Below are positions 1 through 8,817 of a DNA stretch of 64,000 nucleotides, piece after piece; position 1 is the first letter of the stretch; the number at the start of each line of letters is the position of its first letter. The notes below the pieces were generated by a model that was not told where the DNA came from, searched no databases, and was given only the letters and a program-made list of their open reading frames with translations. Source of the DNA: Pseudomonadota bacterium (GTDB taxonomy: Bacteria > Desulfobacterota > Binatia > UBA9968); NCBI GenBank assembly GCA_021324155.1, contig JAJPJQ010000020.1:62001-126000 (forward strand), written 5' to 3'. The position numbers and the translations under genes are program-made.

Positions 1-27
1 GATATACGCTTCGCGGTCGTTCGCCAA
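1..27 (-). CDS. Start of an unidentified CDS running off the left edge (partial)
   Basis: Only nine codons are visible, from a TTG at 27-25 reading M-A-N-D-R-E-A-Y-I. The reason to call it is an AGGAG ribosome-binding site at 39-35 (minus strand), seven bases before the TTG, lying just downstream of the DegT aminotransferase stop on the same strand. It would be the fourth gene of that minus-strand operon. Nothing can be said about function. Confidence 0.3.
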
Positions 28-101
28 AGTATTGCTCCTGTTCGGGCTTTTCACCGTCGTAAATATCCAACGGGACAGAGGGAGGCAACAGAGTTACGGC
101 C

Positions 102-1289
102 TTATTTTATCGTGCGGAGAACTATCCCGGCGATCAGCTCTGCGTCGCGCAGACTTACTTCCGGCTCGCAGGGAAGCTCGATGAGATCCGGCCAGACGTT
201 TTCGGTATTGGGAAGCGATATGCGGCGCCAGCGTTCGTATGGGGGAAGCAAGTGTATTGGCACGTAACTGCCCTGGACTTCGTAACCGTCGGCGCGAAGC
301 GCATCGATGATACGCGCCGCGGTGTCTTCGCGCGACCGCCGCGGTAGAACGCGGACAACTTGCGTCAGACACGCGGAGCCGCGACGATGAGCGATAAGTC
401 GCAGTTGCTTCGTCTCGCCCAGCAGCTCGCGGTAAATCCGAACGCGCTCGCGGCGCGCGGCGATATTTTCATCGAGCGTGCGAATAAGCGTCAGCGCGAC
501 AGCCGCGGAAATGTTTGCCATTCCCTCACGGCGGTATGAAAGCGGCGGCTCGTCTGGCTCCGCTTTTGGCCGAAGCAGCGAATCCAATGGAAAGGTCCAC
601 CGGCGCCAGCGGCGGCGAATCAATGTCGACGGAAAATTGAGCGCCGACGCGCTCCGCGCCCGCGGCAGTTCTATGCCGGCAAAAAAGTGTTCGCGCCGGG
701 ACGCGGCTATACCCCCGCCGATACCGGAGCAGACTTTCTCGGCGCCGAAGCTGATGATTCCGGCGTCGCCGAAGCTCCCGGCGGCGCGGCCCTCGACCGT
801 CGCGCCGAGCGCCTGCGCCGCGTCGTCTACTACCGAGATGTTTTTCGCGCGCGCGATTTTTTCGATTGCCTCGATCTCCGCCGGATTGCCGAACAGGTGG
901 GGGACGATGACGGCTTTGCTTTTATCGGTCAATACATCGGCCACGTTTGCCGCCGTCATGTTTAATTCGTCTCCGACATCCGCGAATACGGGAACTGCGC
1001 CCAGATTCACGATCGGTGCAACGATCGCGGTACAGCAGAAGCTAGGGATGACGACTTCGTCGTCGCTGCCTATACCGCACGATGTAAGGACGATTTCCAG
1101 CGCGAGGCTGCCCGAGCCGCAGAGCAGCAAATCGGCGGCGTCGATACGGGATAGAATAAATGATTTTAGCTGGGCGACCTCCGGCCCGACTACTATTCTG
1201 CCGTGGAAGACCGCCTGCAATGCCGCGCGATAGGTCTCACCGTTCCAGTACGGAACGGCGAGCGGCACACGCGACGGATACCGATTCAA
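102..1289 (-). CDS. DegT/DnrJ/EryC1/StrS family PLP-dependent aminotransferase
   Basis: The 395-residue protein matches the sugar aminotransferase family that makes amino sugars on nucleotide-sugar carriers. It shows GSGSLALEIVL near residue 58 (PLP phosphate region), VVDDAAQALGA at 153-163 with the pyridine-binding Asp, and SFGAEKVCSGIGGG near 180 with the Schiff-base lysine K185. The usual SxHPxK is changed to SFGAEK, so it is a divergent member. The start is a TTG eleven bases after the DUF1343 stop, so the two are likely co-transcribed. Its substrate is unknown. A role in modifying a wall or surface sugar is a guess from the muramidase-like neighbour. Confidence 0.82.
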   Translation of the reverse strand: MNRYPSRVPLAVPYWNGETYRAALQAVFHGRIVVGPEVAQLKSFILSRIDAADLLLCGSGSLALEIVLTSCGIGSDDEVVIPSFCCTAIVAPIVNLGAVPVFADVGDELNMTAANVADVLTDKSKAVIVPHLFGNPAEIEAIEKIARAKNISVVDDAAQALGATVEGRAAGSFGDAGIISFGAEKVCSGIGGGIAASRREHFFAGIELPRARSASALNFPSTLIRRRWRRWTFPLDSLLRPKAEPDEPPLSYRREGMANISAAVALTLIRTLDENIAARRERVRIYRELLGETKQLRLIAHRRGSACLTQVVRVLPRRSREDTAARIIDALRADGYEVQGSYVPIHLLPPYERWRRISLPNTENVWPDLIELPCEPEVSLRDAELIAGIVLRTIK

Positions 1290-1299
1290 GACGAATACT

Positions 1300-2508
1300 T
1301 CAGCGATACAGCAGAACGCCGGGACGCTCGCCGAGGAGCCATTCCTCTTCGTCTTTGATCGCGAGCGCGTCGAGGTCGCCGGGCGTGGCGTCGGGATCGT
1401 CCACCCATTTGCGTAGGAGATCGCTGCCGTTGATCACATCGATTGCGAGGCGATCCGTCTCGTACTCGTAGGCAAAATCGCGCCATAGCTCGTAATCCGA
1501 CTTCAATATGCGCAGCGATTTCAGCGCGAGGGCGACGAGGCGCCACGGTCGGAAATTCTCGTGATCATACTCTTTCGCTTCTACGTGAATTTGGATCCCG
1601 CTGCAGAGCTTTCCAGCGTGCTTGTGGAACGTGGGCTCGAACCAGCATTCCCGCAGACGGCAGCCGTGCATCCATTCGGGCGCGAGCGACTCCATCTTGC
1701 CGAGCAACGCGCGCGCATCGATGTCCGGCGCGCCGAAGAGTTCCAGCGGTCTCGTCGTCCCGCGTCCTTCCGATAATGTCGTCCCTTCGAGCATCACCGT
1801 TCCTGGATAGCAGCGGGCCATCCAAACGTTCGACGCGTTCGGGCTCGGATTCACCCAGGGCCGTTCGCCGACCGGCCAGCCGTAGCCCGGCGCGCTTTCG
1901 GGCTTCCACCCATCCATCGCGATCACGTCGTAATCGACTTCAAGTCGCAGTACGCTCACGAACCAGGTGCCGAGCTCGGCGAGCGTAAGGCCGTGCCGTA
2001 TCGGCATTGCCCCGGCACCGACGAAGCTCTCCCATCCTTCGCGCAGCGCCAGACCTTCGGCGGGACGGCCGGCGGGATTCGGGCGGTCGAGCACCCAGAC
2101 GGTCTTACCGTGCTCGGCCGCGGCTTCGAGAACATAACGCAGCGTCGTCAAAAATGTGTAGACGCGGCAACCGACGTCCTGGAGATCGACCAGCAGAACG
2201 TCGAAACAGTCCATCATGGCGGATGAAGGCCGCCGGACTTCGCCGTAAAGGCTGAAAATGGGGATCCGGTGAATCGTGTCCTCGTAATCGGCCGATTCGA
2301 TCATGTTGTCCTGCTTGTCGCCGCGAAGACCGTGCTGAGGACCAAAGGCGGCGGAGAGCTGGAGGTCATCCAGCGCCGCAAGCGCGTCGATCGAATGGAC
2401 GAGATCGCTGGTTACGGAGGCAGGGTGCGCAAGCAGCGCGACGCGCTTTCCTTCGAGAGGTTTTCTAAGATTGCGGTCTTCGAGCAGGCGGTCGATGCCG
2501 AATTTCAT
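1300..2508 (-). CDS. DUF1343 / NamZ-like exo-beta-N-acetylmuramidase
   Basis: The 402-residue protein carries the DUF1343 landmarks: GPQHGLRGDKQDNM, IPIFSLYG, VDLQDVGCRVYTFLTTL, LDRPNP and YPGTVMLEGTTLSEGRGTTRPLE. Characterised relatives (NamZ) release terminal non-reducing N-acetylmuramic acid from peptidoglycan fragments. I place the start at the ATG at 2508 rather than 90 bases upstream, because it overlaps the stop of the preceding DOMON-like gene in an ATGA junction and the protein then begins MKFGID. No signal peptide is visible, so it should act in the cytoplasm on imported muropeptides, unlike secreted homologues. The family call is firm; the activity is inferred from the family. Confidence 0.85.
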   Translation of the reverse strand: MKFGIDRLLEDRNLRKPLEGKRVALLAHPASVTSDLVHSIDALAALDDLQLSAAFGPQHGLRGDKQDNMIESADYEDTIHRIPIFSLYGEVRRPSSAMMDCFDVLLVDLQDVGCRVYTFLTTLRYVLEAAAEHGKTVWVLDRPNPAGRPAEGLALREGWESFVGAGAMPIRHGLTLAELGTWFVSVLRLEVDYDVIAMDGWKPESAPGYGWPVGERPWVNPSPNASNVWMARCYPGTVMLEGTTLSEGRGTTRPLELFGAPDIDARALLGKMESLAPEWMHGCRLRECWFEPTFHKHAGKLCSGIQIHVEAKEYDHENFRPWRLVALALKSLRILKSDYELWRDFAYEYETDRLAIDVINGSDLLRKWVDDPDATPGDLDALAIKDEEEWLLGERPGVLLYR

Positions 2509-3062
2509 GTTGCAGTTCCGTTCATGATTGCAAGCTCGAGCACGAAGCCGTCCGCGTGATGAAAATCGGGCTTGCCCGCAGGATGGCGCAATGCCCAATA
2601 GCTCAGCGCACCGTCGATATCTTCCACAACAGCCGCCAAAGCTATTTTAGAGGGATTGAAATCGGACAGCGGCCGGAGATCGACCTTCGTATCGAGCCGG
2701 AAACTTTCGGCGCTTCGGCGTACGGCGATCTCCGGGGCTGGAAATTCTTCAAGCGCCGCTCGCTCACGGTAGCGCCGGAACCGATACACCGCCCAGCGAC
2801 TCGAGGGAGAAAAATTAAATTCGTAATATCCGCCGTCTGCGCGACTCAAAAAAGCCTCGAAGCACGTGTGGCGCCACAATTCGTCGGCTCGCTGCGCTCG
2901 CACGGGAGTTGGAATACGAATGCGCTGGCAGTCGCCGTGCACGATGTACGTGAACTGCAGCGCGAGCGATGTGCTTGCTATCCGGACTTCGATTGAACGC
3001 GCAGCGACGCCTTGCATCTGAGGATGAGGAACTAGCGAGGCGCTGAGTACGGCAGGCTGCAT
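2505..3062 (-). CDS. DOMON-like domain protein
   Basis: A 185-residue protein resembling the small DOMON-like family, with a beta-rich body and motifs LWRHTCFEAFL near residue 62 and YYEFNFSPSSRWAVYRF near 78. DOMON-type folds bind haem or sugars, but the ligand of this group is not established. It has no signal peptide or membrane segment. Its stop overlaps the start of the NamZ-like gene by four bases (ATGA), so the two are translationally coupled and probably work together. A carbohydrate-binding role beside a muramidase is the simplest reading but unproven. Confidence 0.72.
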   Translation of the reverse strand: MQPAVLSASLVPHPQMQGVAARSIEVRIASTSLALQFTYIVHGDCQRIRIPTPVRAQRADELWRHTCFEAFLSRADGGYYEFNFSPSSRWAVYRFRRYRERAALEEFPAPEIAVRRSAESFRLDTKVDLRPLSDFNPSKIALAAVVEDIDGALSYWALRHPAGKPDFHHADGFVLELAIMNGTAT

Positions 3063-3158
3063 GACGCTCAGAATACTCCAATTTCCACCGCCGAGTAAAA
3101 TTCACGGAGCCCTATGCGGCAGGGCAAATAGTCTGTAACCGTTTTATCAGGAGGCTAT

Positions 3159-3305
3159 ATGCCAGACAGACAAAGCGGGCCGCCGCCGACGCGCGCATGC
3201 CCATGCAAGCACCCGTCGCATAACGGCTTGCACTGCGGCAATCAGATCGGCGTCGATCAGGACGTCTGCGTCGAGTGCAAGGAACACAAAAACTACAGAC
3301 CGTGA
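3159..3305 (+). CDS. 48-residue Cys/His-rich microprotein
   Basis: The short frame begins with an ATG four bases after a perfect AGGAGG (3149-3154), the best ribosome-binding site in this part of the window. It has five cysteines (14, 16, 26, 37, 40) and four histidines (18, 21, 25, 43) arranged as CPCKHPSHNGLHC, then VCVECKEHKNY. That spacing suggests a single zinc- or metal-binding knuckle. It ends two bases before the convergent 2-hydroxyacid oxidase gene. I do not recognise a family. Its reality rests on the ribosome-binding site and the clustered metal ligands. Confidence 0.6.
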   Translation: MPDRQSGPPPTRACPCKHPSHNGLHCGNQIGVDQDVCVECKEHKNYRP

Positions 3306-3306
3306 A

Positions 3307-4368
3307 TTACAAGCGAGGCGCTTTGACGACGACGCTGGCGTCGATGTCGGCGATTATGGGCCTGCCGCATTTCGCCATCGTGATCTCGATCTCTTCTTTG
3401 AGGATGTCGAGCACGCGCGCGACGCCGCGCTCGCCGTCCGCGGCGAGCCCCCAAAAGAGCGGCCGGCCGATGAAAACCGCGCGCGCACCGAGCGCGATGG
3501 CTTTGACGACATCGGCGCCGCGGCGTATGCCGCCGTCGAGCAATACCTCGACGCGTCCTTTCGCGGCGGCGACGGCTTCGGGCAGGACCTCGATCGTCGC
3601 CAATGTGTTGTCTAGATGCCGGCCGCCGTGGTTCGAGACGATGACTGCGTCGACACCCGCGGCGACGCAGGCCTCCACATCCTCGCCGGTCATGATTCCT
3701 TTGGCGACGACGGGCAGATCCGTCGCGGCCTTGATCCATTGTAGGTCCTCCCACGTCGCCGCGGGATCGGAGCCTTCCCCGGCGCGGCCGCCCGGCCGTG
3801 GCGCGACGGCTGAGCCGGCGAAGGCCGGATAGTTGACGCCGCGGATTCGCTTGTAATTATTGCGGATGTTGCGCTCGCGCTTCGGCGGCCATTGCGAATC
3901 GAGTGTGACGCACACAGCCTTGTACCCGGCGCGCTTTGCGCGCTGGAGCCATTCGGTGAGCATTTCTTTGTCCCGAAAGGGATAAAGCTGAACCCACAAC
4001 GCTCCCGATGCGGCCTGTGCCAGGTCCTGGAACGAGGTGGACGAGTTGGCGCTAACGGCGAAAACGGTGCCGCGCGACGCGGCGGCTCTGAATGTTGCGA
4101 ATTCACCTTCGGGATGCGCTTTCTTATGGCCGCCGCACGGCGCGATCAGCACCGGGAGAGCGACTTTTGTGCCGAGCACCGTGGTCGAGAGATCGAGCCG
4201 GCTCACATCCCGCATCACCCGCGGCCGAAGCGCCCACGATTCGAACGCGCGGCGGTTGCGCTCGACGGACAGCTCATCCGTCGCGCCGCCGGCGATATAA
4301 TCGTACTCCTCCTTCGGCAGGCGCTCGCGCGCGATCGCCTCGAAGTCGAAAATATTCACGGGATCCAT
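3307..4368 (-). CDS. FMN-dependent alpha-hydroxy-acid oxidizing protein
   Basis: A 353-residue enzyme of the glycolate oxidase / lactate dehydrogenase / lactate oxidase family, which oxidises 2-hydroxyacids to 2-oxoacids with FMN in a TIM barrel. Visible residues are Y24 in EYDYIAGGA, K223 in VAKGI, the catalytic base H247 with R250 in SNHGGRHLD, and the FMN phosphate site DGGIRRGADVVKA (277-289) with GRPLFWGL. The family usually has Q after SNHGGR; here it is His. No membrane-insertion segment is evident, so it looks like a soluble oxidase rather than LldD. Substrate is undetermined. It stands alone, transcribed towards the Cys-rich microprotein. Confidence 0.88.
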   Translation of the reverse strand: MDPVNIFDFEAIARERLPKEEYDYIAGGATDELSVERNRRAFESWALRPRVMRDVSRLDLSTTVLGTKVALPVLIAPCGGHKKAHPEGEFATFRAAASRGTVFAVSANSSTSFQDLAQAASGALWVQLYPFRDKEMLTEWLQRAKRAGYKAVCVTLDSQWPPKRERNIRNNYKRIRGVNYPAFAGSAVAPRPGGRAGEGSDPAATWEDLQWIKAATDLPVVAKGIMTGEDVEACVAAGVDAVIVSNHGGRHLDNTLATIEVLPEAVAAAKGRVEVLLDGGIRRGADVVKAIALGARAVFIGRPLFWGLAADGERGVARVLDILKEEIEITMAKCGRPIIADIDASVVVKAPRL

Positions 4369-4470
4369 GAGAGCCTCCGCATGCGGCTTGATCCACGAAA
4401 CAAACTGGGTTTATAACATGTAAGCTCGCCGAAACAACGGCGTGCCGGTTTCGACCGAGAAGGAGTTTTT

Positions 4471-5547
4471 ATGGCAACCCAGCGCATCATCGACGGCGAC
4501 GGTCACATCATCGAAGACCAGGCAGCGATCATCGATCACATGAGCTCGCCGTACCGCGAAATTTTCCGGAAAAGGGGAGTGCTCTACCCGCCGCTCGACC
4601 ATCTCCATACCGGACGCGCCGTCGAGACGCCGCCGCAGCGCGACGGGCGGGCGCCGGTCGGGCCGAAAGGCTGGGTCGATTTTCTCGACGACGTCGGCAT
4701 TGAATGGACCGTCCTCTATCCGACTGTAGCGCTGTCCTACGGCAAGCTCGTGAGCCTCGATGCCGCCGTCGAGGCGTGCCGGGCGTATAATGATTGGCTG
4801 TACGAAACCTATCTAAAATTCAATTCGCGCTTCAAAGGCATGGCGTTGATCCCGATGCAGGATCCCGAAGAGGCGGCGAAAGAGCTCCGCCGCGCGGTCA
4901 CCGAGCAAGGCATGCTCGGCGCGATGATGCCGTCGAACGGCCTCGCGCATCCGCTCGGTGCGAAGGCTTATTGGCCGGTCTACGCCGAGGCCGACCGGCT
5001 CGGCTGCTGCCTCGCCATCCACGGCGGCTGTCACGACCGGTTTGGCCTCGATCATATGAATATGTACGTGCCGGTGCACGCGCTCGGCCATCCCTGGGGG
5101 CTCACCGTGAATTTCGCCGACATCATCTACAATGGTATTCTCGATCGCTTCCCGCGCGTGCGCATCGCATGGCTCGAGGGCGGCGTCGCCTGGCTGCTGC
5201 TCGCGCTCGAACGGCTTCACGCATCGCACGAGACCCATTTCCAGCACATCCCGCAAGGCGTTTTCGGCGTGCGGGAGGAGGAAGACCCAAAGAAGTACAT
5301 CGCCCGCAAGATCAAAGAGGGGCAGATATTCGTCGGCTGCGAGACCGAAGAGCTGACCATGCCGTTCGCGATCAAGGTCGTCGGCAACCAGCCGTTTATC
5401 TACTCGTCGGATTTTCCACACGAAGTCACCAACGCGAGCTGCAAGCACGACATCGAAGAGCTGCTCGAAAGCGATGAGATTACCGAGGACGATAAGAACG
5501 CGGTTCTCTATCGCAATGCCGAGAGGTTCTACAAGCTGCCGCTCTAA
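4471..5547 (+). CDS. Amidohydrolase family protein (Amidohydro_2, TIM-barrel metal hydrolase)
   Basis: A 358-residue member of the amidohydrolase_2 group related to decarboxylases such as ACMSD. It opens with the metal-binding DGDGHIIE (D10-G-H12), has LAIHGGCHDR in mid-protein, and ends with the typical YSSDFPHE. The start ATG is preceded by AGGAG at 4461-4465. Such enzymes occur as large families in uncultured soil and sponge deltaproteobacteria and Binatota, where substrates are mostly unknown. It is followed 110 bases later by hisS on the same strand, with no functional link obvious. Confidence 0.85.
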   Translation: MATQRIIDGDGHIIEDQAAIIDHMSSPYREIFRKRGVLYPPLDHLHTGRAVETPPQRDGRAPVGPKGWVDFLDDVGIEWTVLYPTVALSYGKLVSLDAAVEACRAYNDWLYETYLKFNSRFKGMALIPMQDPEEAAKELRRAVTEQGMLGAMMPSNGLAHPLGAKAYWPVYAEADRLGCCLAIHGGCHDRFGLDHMNMYVPVHALGHPWGLTVNFADIIYNGILDRFPRVRIAWLEGGVAWLLLALERLHASHETHFQHIPQGVFGVREEEDPKKYIARKIKEGQIFVGCETEELTMPFAIKVVGNQPFIYSSDFPHEVTNASCKHDIEELLESDEITEDDKNAVLYRNAERFYKLPL

Positions 5548-5656
5548 TCGCGAAATCCCGAAGATCCTGCAACCGTCGGCGTGTCGCGCGGCGATTTACT
5601 TGCGTGCGCGCGACGACTTCTATATTGTCTATGGATTCGATTGTATCGGTCCGGCC

Positions 5657-6928
5657 ATGAAGATTACGTCTATCAAGGGCTTCGCCGACATTTTGCCCGG
5701 CGAGGTGGAAATCTGGCAATTTATCGAGGAAAAGGCGCGCGAAGTCTTCGGCGTCTATAATTTTTCCGAAATCCGCATTCCGATCGTCGAAAAAACCGAG
5801 CTGTTCAGCCGCTCGCTCGGCGAGACGACCGACATCGTCGAGAAGGAGATGTACACTTTCACCGATCAGGACGCGAAGGAGTCGCGCCTGACGCTGCGGC
5901 CGGAAGGCACGGCGGGCGTCGTCCGCGCCTACGTCGAATCGGAGATGTACCAGGTCGAGCCGGTCCGCAAACTCTTCTATTCCGGGCCGATGTTCCGGCG
6001 CGAGCGGCCGCAAAAAGGCAGGCAGCGCCAGTTTTATCAGATCGGGGCCGAAGTCTTGGGCCGCGCTGACGCGCTCGTCGACGCCGAGCTGCTGCTCCTG
6101 CTGAGCGATTTCTTCCGTCGGATCGGCCTCGAAGGCGTGACGCTTGAGCTCAACTCTTTGGGATGCGTGCAGTGCCGGCCGGCATATCGCGAGAAATTGC
6201 TCGCTTTTCTCCGCGAGCGCGCCGACCGACTGTGCGAGAATTGCCGCCGGCGTATGGAGCGGAATCCTCTTCGGGTCCTCGACTGCAAGGAGCCGTCCTG
6301 CATCGAGGCGACGCGAGACGCGCCGTCGATTCTCGATTATCTCTGCGAGGCGTGCAGGGAGCATTTCAATATCGTCCAGGAGCTCCTGCGGCAAAGCGAC
6401 GTGGCTTACAAGCTCAATCCGCGCATGGTGCGCGGTCTCGACTATTATTGTAGGACGACATTCGAGTGGACCAGTACGCAGCTCGGCGCGCAGAACGCCG
6501 TCGCCGCCGGCGGGCGCTATGACGGGCTGGTGGCCGATCTCGGCGGACCGCCGACGCCCGGGGTCGGCTTCGCCATGGGCATGGAGCGCCTCGTGCTGCT
6601 GCTTTCGATGCGCGAATTACGGCAGGCGCCGAGGCCGGCGTTGTTTCTCGTCTGGGTCGGCGACGCCGGGCGCGCATGGGCGTTTCCAACCGCCCACAGG
6701 CTGCGCCTGCGCGGCGTTAGCGTCGAGATGGAAGGCGAGAGAAAAAGCCTCAAGAGTCAAATGCGCCGGGCGGACAAGCTGCGCGCCCGCAACGTGATCA
6801 TCGTCGGCGATGAAGAGCTCGGCAAAGGCATTGCGGTGCTCCGCGATATGGACAGCAAAGAGCAGCGCGAACTCAGGCTCGAGGGCCTCGAGGACGAATT
6901 GGTGCGCAGGCTCGAAGCGCCGGCCTGA
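5657..6928 (+). CDS. hisS: Histidine--tRNA ligase
   Basis: A class II synthetase of 423 residues that charges tRNA-His. The start is MKITSIKGFADILPGE at 5657; the open frame runs further upstream into the amidohydrolase gene, which is a chance extension. Motif 2 is FRRERPQKGRQRQFYQIGAE, the histidine-A signature is RGLDYYCRTTFEW, and motif 3 lies in GVGFAMGMERLVLLL. The C-terminal anticodon domain ends near RRLEAPA. aspS follows 34 bases later, the hisS-aspS pairing common in many bacteria. Confidence 0.96.
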   Translation: MKITSIKGFADILPGEVEIWQFIEEKAREVFGVYNFSEIRIPIVEKTELFSRSLGETTDIVEKEMYTFTDQDAKESRLTLRPEGTAGVVRAYVESEMYQVEPVRKLFYSGPMFRRERPQKGRQRQFYQIGAEVLGRADALVDAELLLLLSDFFRRIGLEGVTLELNSLGCVQCRPAYREKLLAFLRERADRLCENCRRRMERNPLRVLDCKEPSCIEATRDAPSILDYLCEACREHFNIVQELLRQSDVAYKLNPRMVRGLDYYCRTTFEWTSTQLGAQNAVAAGGRYDGLVADLGGPPTPGVGFAMGMERLVLLLSMRELRQAPRPALFLVWVGDAGRAWAFPTAHRLRLRGVSVEMEGERKSLKSQMRRADKLRARNVIIVGDEELGKGIAVLRDMDSKEQRELRLEGLEDELVRRLEAPA

Positions 6929-6962
6929 CACTTGCCCGTCGATTCCGCACTTCGATTAAGCC

Positions 6963-8756
6963 ATGGACCGGATATTTACCGATCAACTGGGCACGTGGAA
7001 GCGCAGCCTCTACTGCGGCGAGCCGCGCGCCGATGCTGTCGGCCGTGAGCTGATTCTCGTCGGCTGGACCCAGCGCCGGCGCGATCACGGCGGCCTCATT
7101 TTCGTCGATTTGAGAGACCGCAGCGGGCTCGTGCAGGTCGTCTTCAATCCCGAAGTCGACGCCGCGGCCCACGAGAAGGCGAGGCACATCCGCTCCGAGG
7201 ACGTAATCGCCGTGCGCGGCGTGCTCGCGCGCCGTCCGCCCGAGACCGTCAATCCCGATCTCGCGACCGGCGAGGTCGAATTGCTCGTCCATGAAGTGCG
7301 GCTGCTCAACGCGTCCGAAGTGCCGCCGTTTCCCGTCGAAGACGAGAGCGACGCGACTGAGAACATGCGCCTGAAATACCGCTACCTGGATCTTCGCCGG
7401 CCGCGCAGCCTCGCTCCGCTCGTGCTGCGCTCGCGGCTGACGAAGCTGATCCGCGACTATTTTGACAGCCACGGCTTCATCGAGGTCGAGACGCCAGTGC
7501 TCACGAAAAGCACGCCGGAAGGCGCACGCGACTACCTTGTGCCGAGCCGTATGTACCACGGAAAATTCTACGCGCTGCCGCAGTCGCCGCAGCTCTTCAA
7601 ACAGATTTTGATGGTGGGCGGCCTCGATCGCTATTTTCAGATCGTCCGCTGCTTCCGCGACGAGGATTTGCGCGCGGACCGCCAGCCGGAGTTCACGCAG
7701 CTCGACGTGGAGATGTCCTTCATCCAGCCGGACGACATCATCGACGTCATCGAAGGCATGATGGTGCTGCTGTTCAAGGAATTGAAGGGCATCGATATGC
7801 CGCGGCCGTTCCCGCGCCTCTCGTGGGCCGAAGCCCGCGCGCGCTACGGCAACGACAAGCCCGACCTTCGCTTCGGGCTCGAGCTCAAAGATTTTTCCGC
7901 GTGCTTCGCCAAATCGCAGATCAAGGTCTTCGCCAACGTGCTCGCGGCCGGCGGCATCGTCAAGGGTATAGCGGTGCCCGGCGGCGCGAGCCTCTCGCGC
8001 AAAGAGCTCGACGACATGACTTCGTTCGCCACGAACTACGGCGCGAAAGGCATGGCATGGATCAAGCTCGCCGACGGCGAGTGGCAGTCGCCGATCGCGA
8101 AATTCTTCACGGACGTCGAGCGCGAAGAGATCGTTCGAATCACCGGTGCGAAGAGCGGCGATCTCATTTTATTTATCGCCGACAACGATAAAGTCGTGCA
8201 CGATTCGCTTTCCAATCTGCGGCTCTTATTAGGCGAGAAACTGGACCTCATCGACCGCAATCGCTACTCGCTCGTCTGGATCGTCGATTTTCCGCTGCTC
8301 GAATTCGACCCGGCCGAGAAGCGCTACGTCGCGGTGCATCATCCGTTCACATCCCCGTTAGACGAAGACCTGGCGCTCCTCGAAGGCGAACCGCTTAAGG
8401 TCCGCTCGAAGGCTTACGATCTCGCGCTCAACGGGATGGAAGTGGGCGGCGGCAGCGTGCGTATTCATCAAGTCGATCTGCAAAGGCGTATCCTCGAGCT
8501 GCTCGGCATTCGCCGGGAGGAAGCGGAGGCGAAATTCGGCTTTCTGCTCGAAGCGCTCAGCTACGGCGCGCCGCCGCATGGCGGCATCGCCTTCGGCATC
8601 GACCGGCTCGCAATGATCTTCTCCGGCGCACAGTCGCTGCGCGATGTGATCGCGTTTCCGAAGAGTCAAAAAGCCGTCTGCATGCTGACAGAGGCACCGA
8701 CGCCCGTCGATCCACGCCAGTTGCGGGAGCTCGGCATCAAGACGACAGGCGACTGA
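6963..8756 (+). CDS. aspS: Aspartate--tRNA ligase, probably the non-discriminating Asp/Asn type
   Basis: A 597-residue bacterial-type AspRS with an N-terminal OB anticodon-binding fold, a class II core and the inserted GAD domain. Motif 2 is FRDEDLRADRQPEFTQLDVEMSF and motif 3 is GGIAFGIDRLAMIFSGA. In the anticodon loop the sequence is RRRDHGGLIF with His42, where discriminating enzymes such as that of E. coli have Leu. A His here is associated with AspRS enzymes that also charge tRNA-Asn, which then needs GatCAB amidotransferase. That specificity is inferred from this residue; the enzyme identity is certain. Confidence 0.95.
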   Translation: MDRIFTDQLGTWKRSLYCGEPRADAVGRELILVGWTQRRRDHGGLIFVDLRDRSGLVQVVFNPEVDAAAHEKARHIRSEDVIAVRGVLARRPPETVNPDLATGEVELLVHEVRLLNASEVPPFPVEDESDATENMRLKYRYLDLRRPRSLAPLVLRSRLTKLIRDYFDSHGFIEVETPVLTKSTPEGARDYLVPSRMYHGKFYALPQSPQLFKQILMVGGLDRYFQIVRCFRDEDLRADRQPEFTQLDVEMSFIQPDDIIDVIEGMMVLLFKELKGIDMPRPFPRLSWAEARARYGNDKPDLRFGLELKDFSACFAKSQIKVFANVLAAGGIVKGIAVPGGASLSRKELDDMTSFATNYGAKGMAWIKLADGEWQSPIAKFFTDVEREEIVRITGAKSGDLILFIADNDKVVHDSLSNLRLLLGEKLDLIDRNRYSLVWIVDFPLLEFDPAEKRYVAVHHPFTSPLDEDLALLEGEPLKVRSKAYDLALNGMEVGGGSVRIHQVDLQRRILELLGIRREEAEAKFGFLLEALSYGAPPHGGIAFGIDRLAMIFSGAQSLRDVIAFPKSQKAVCMLTEAPTPVDPRQLRELGIKTTGD

Positions 8757-8817
8757 GGCAGATTAATTCCTACTTTCGCGCGACTTTACGTTTGTCGCTT
8801 TCACTTGCAGGACCCTT

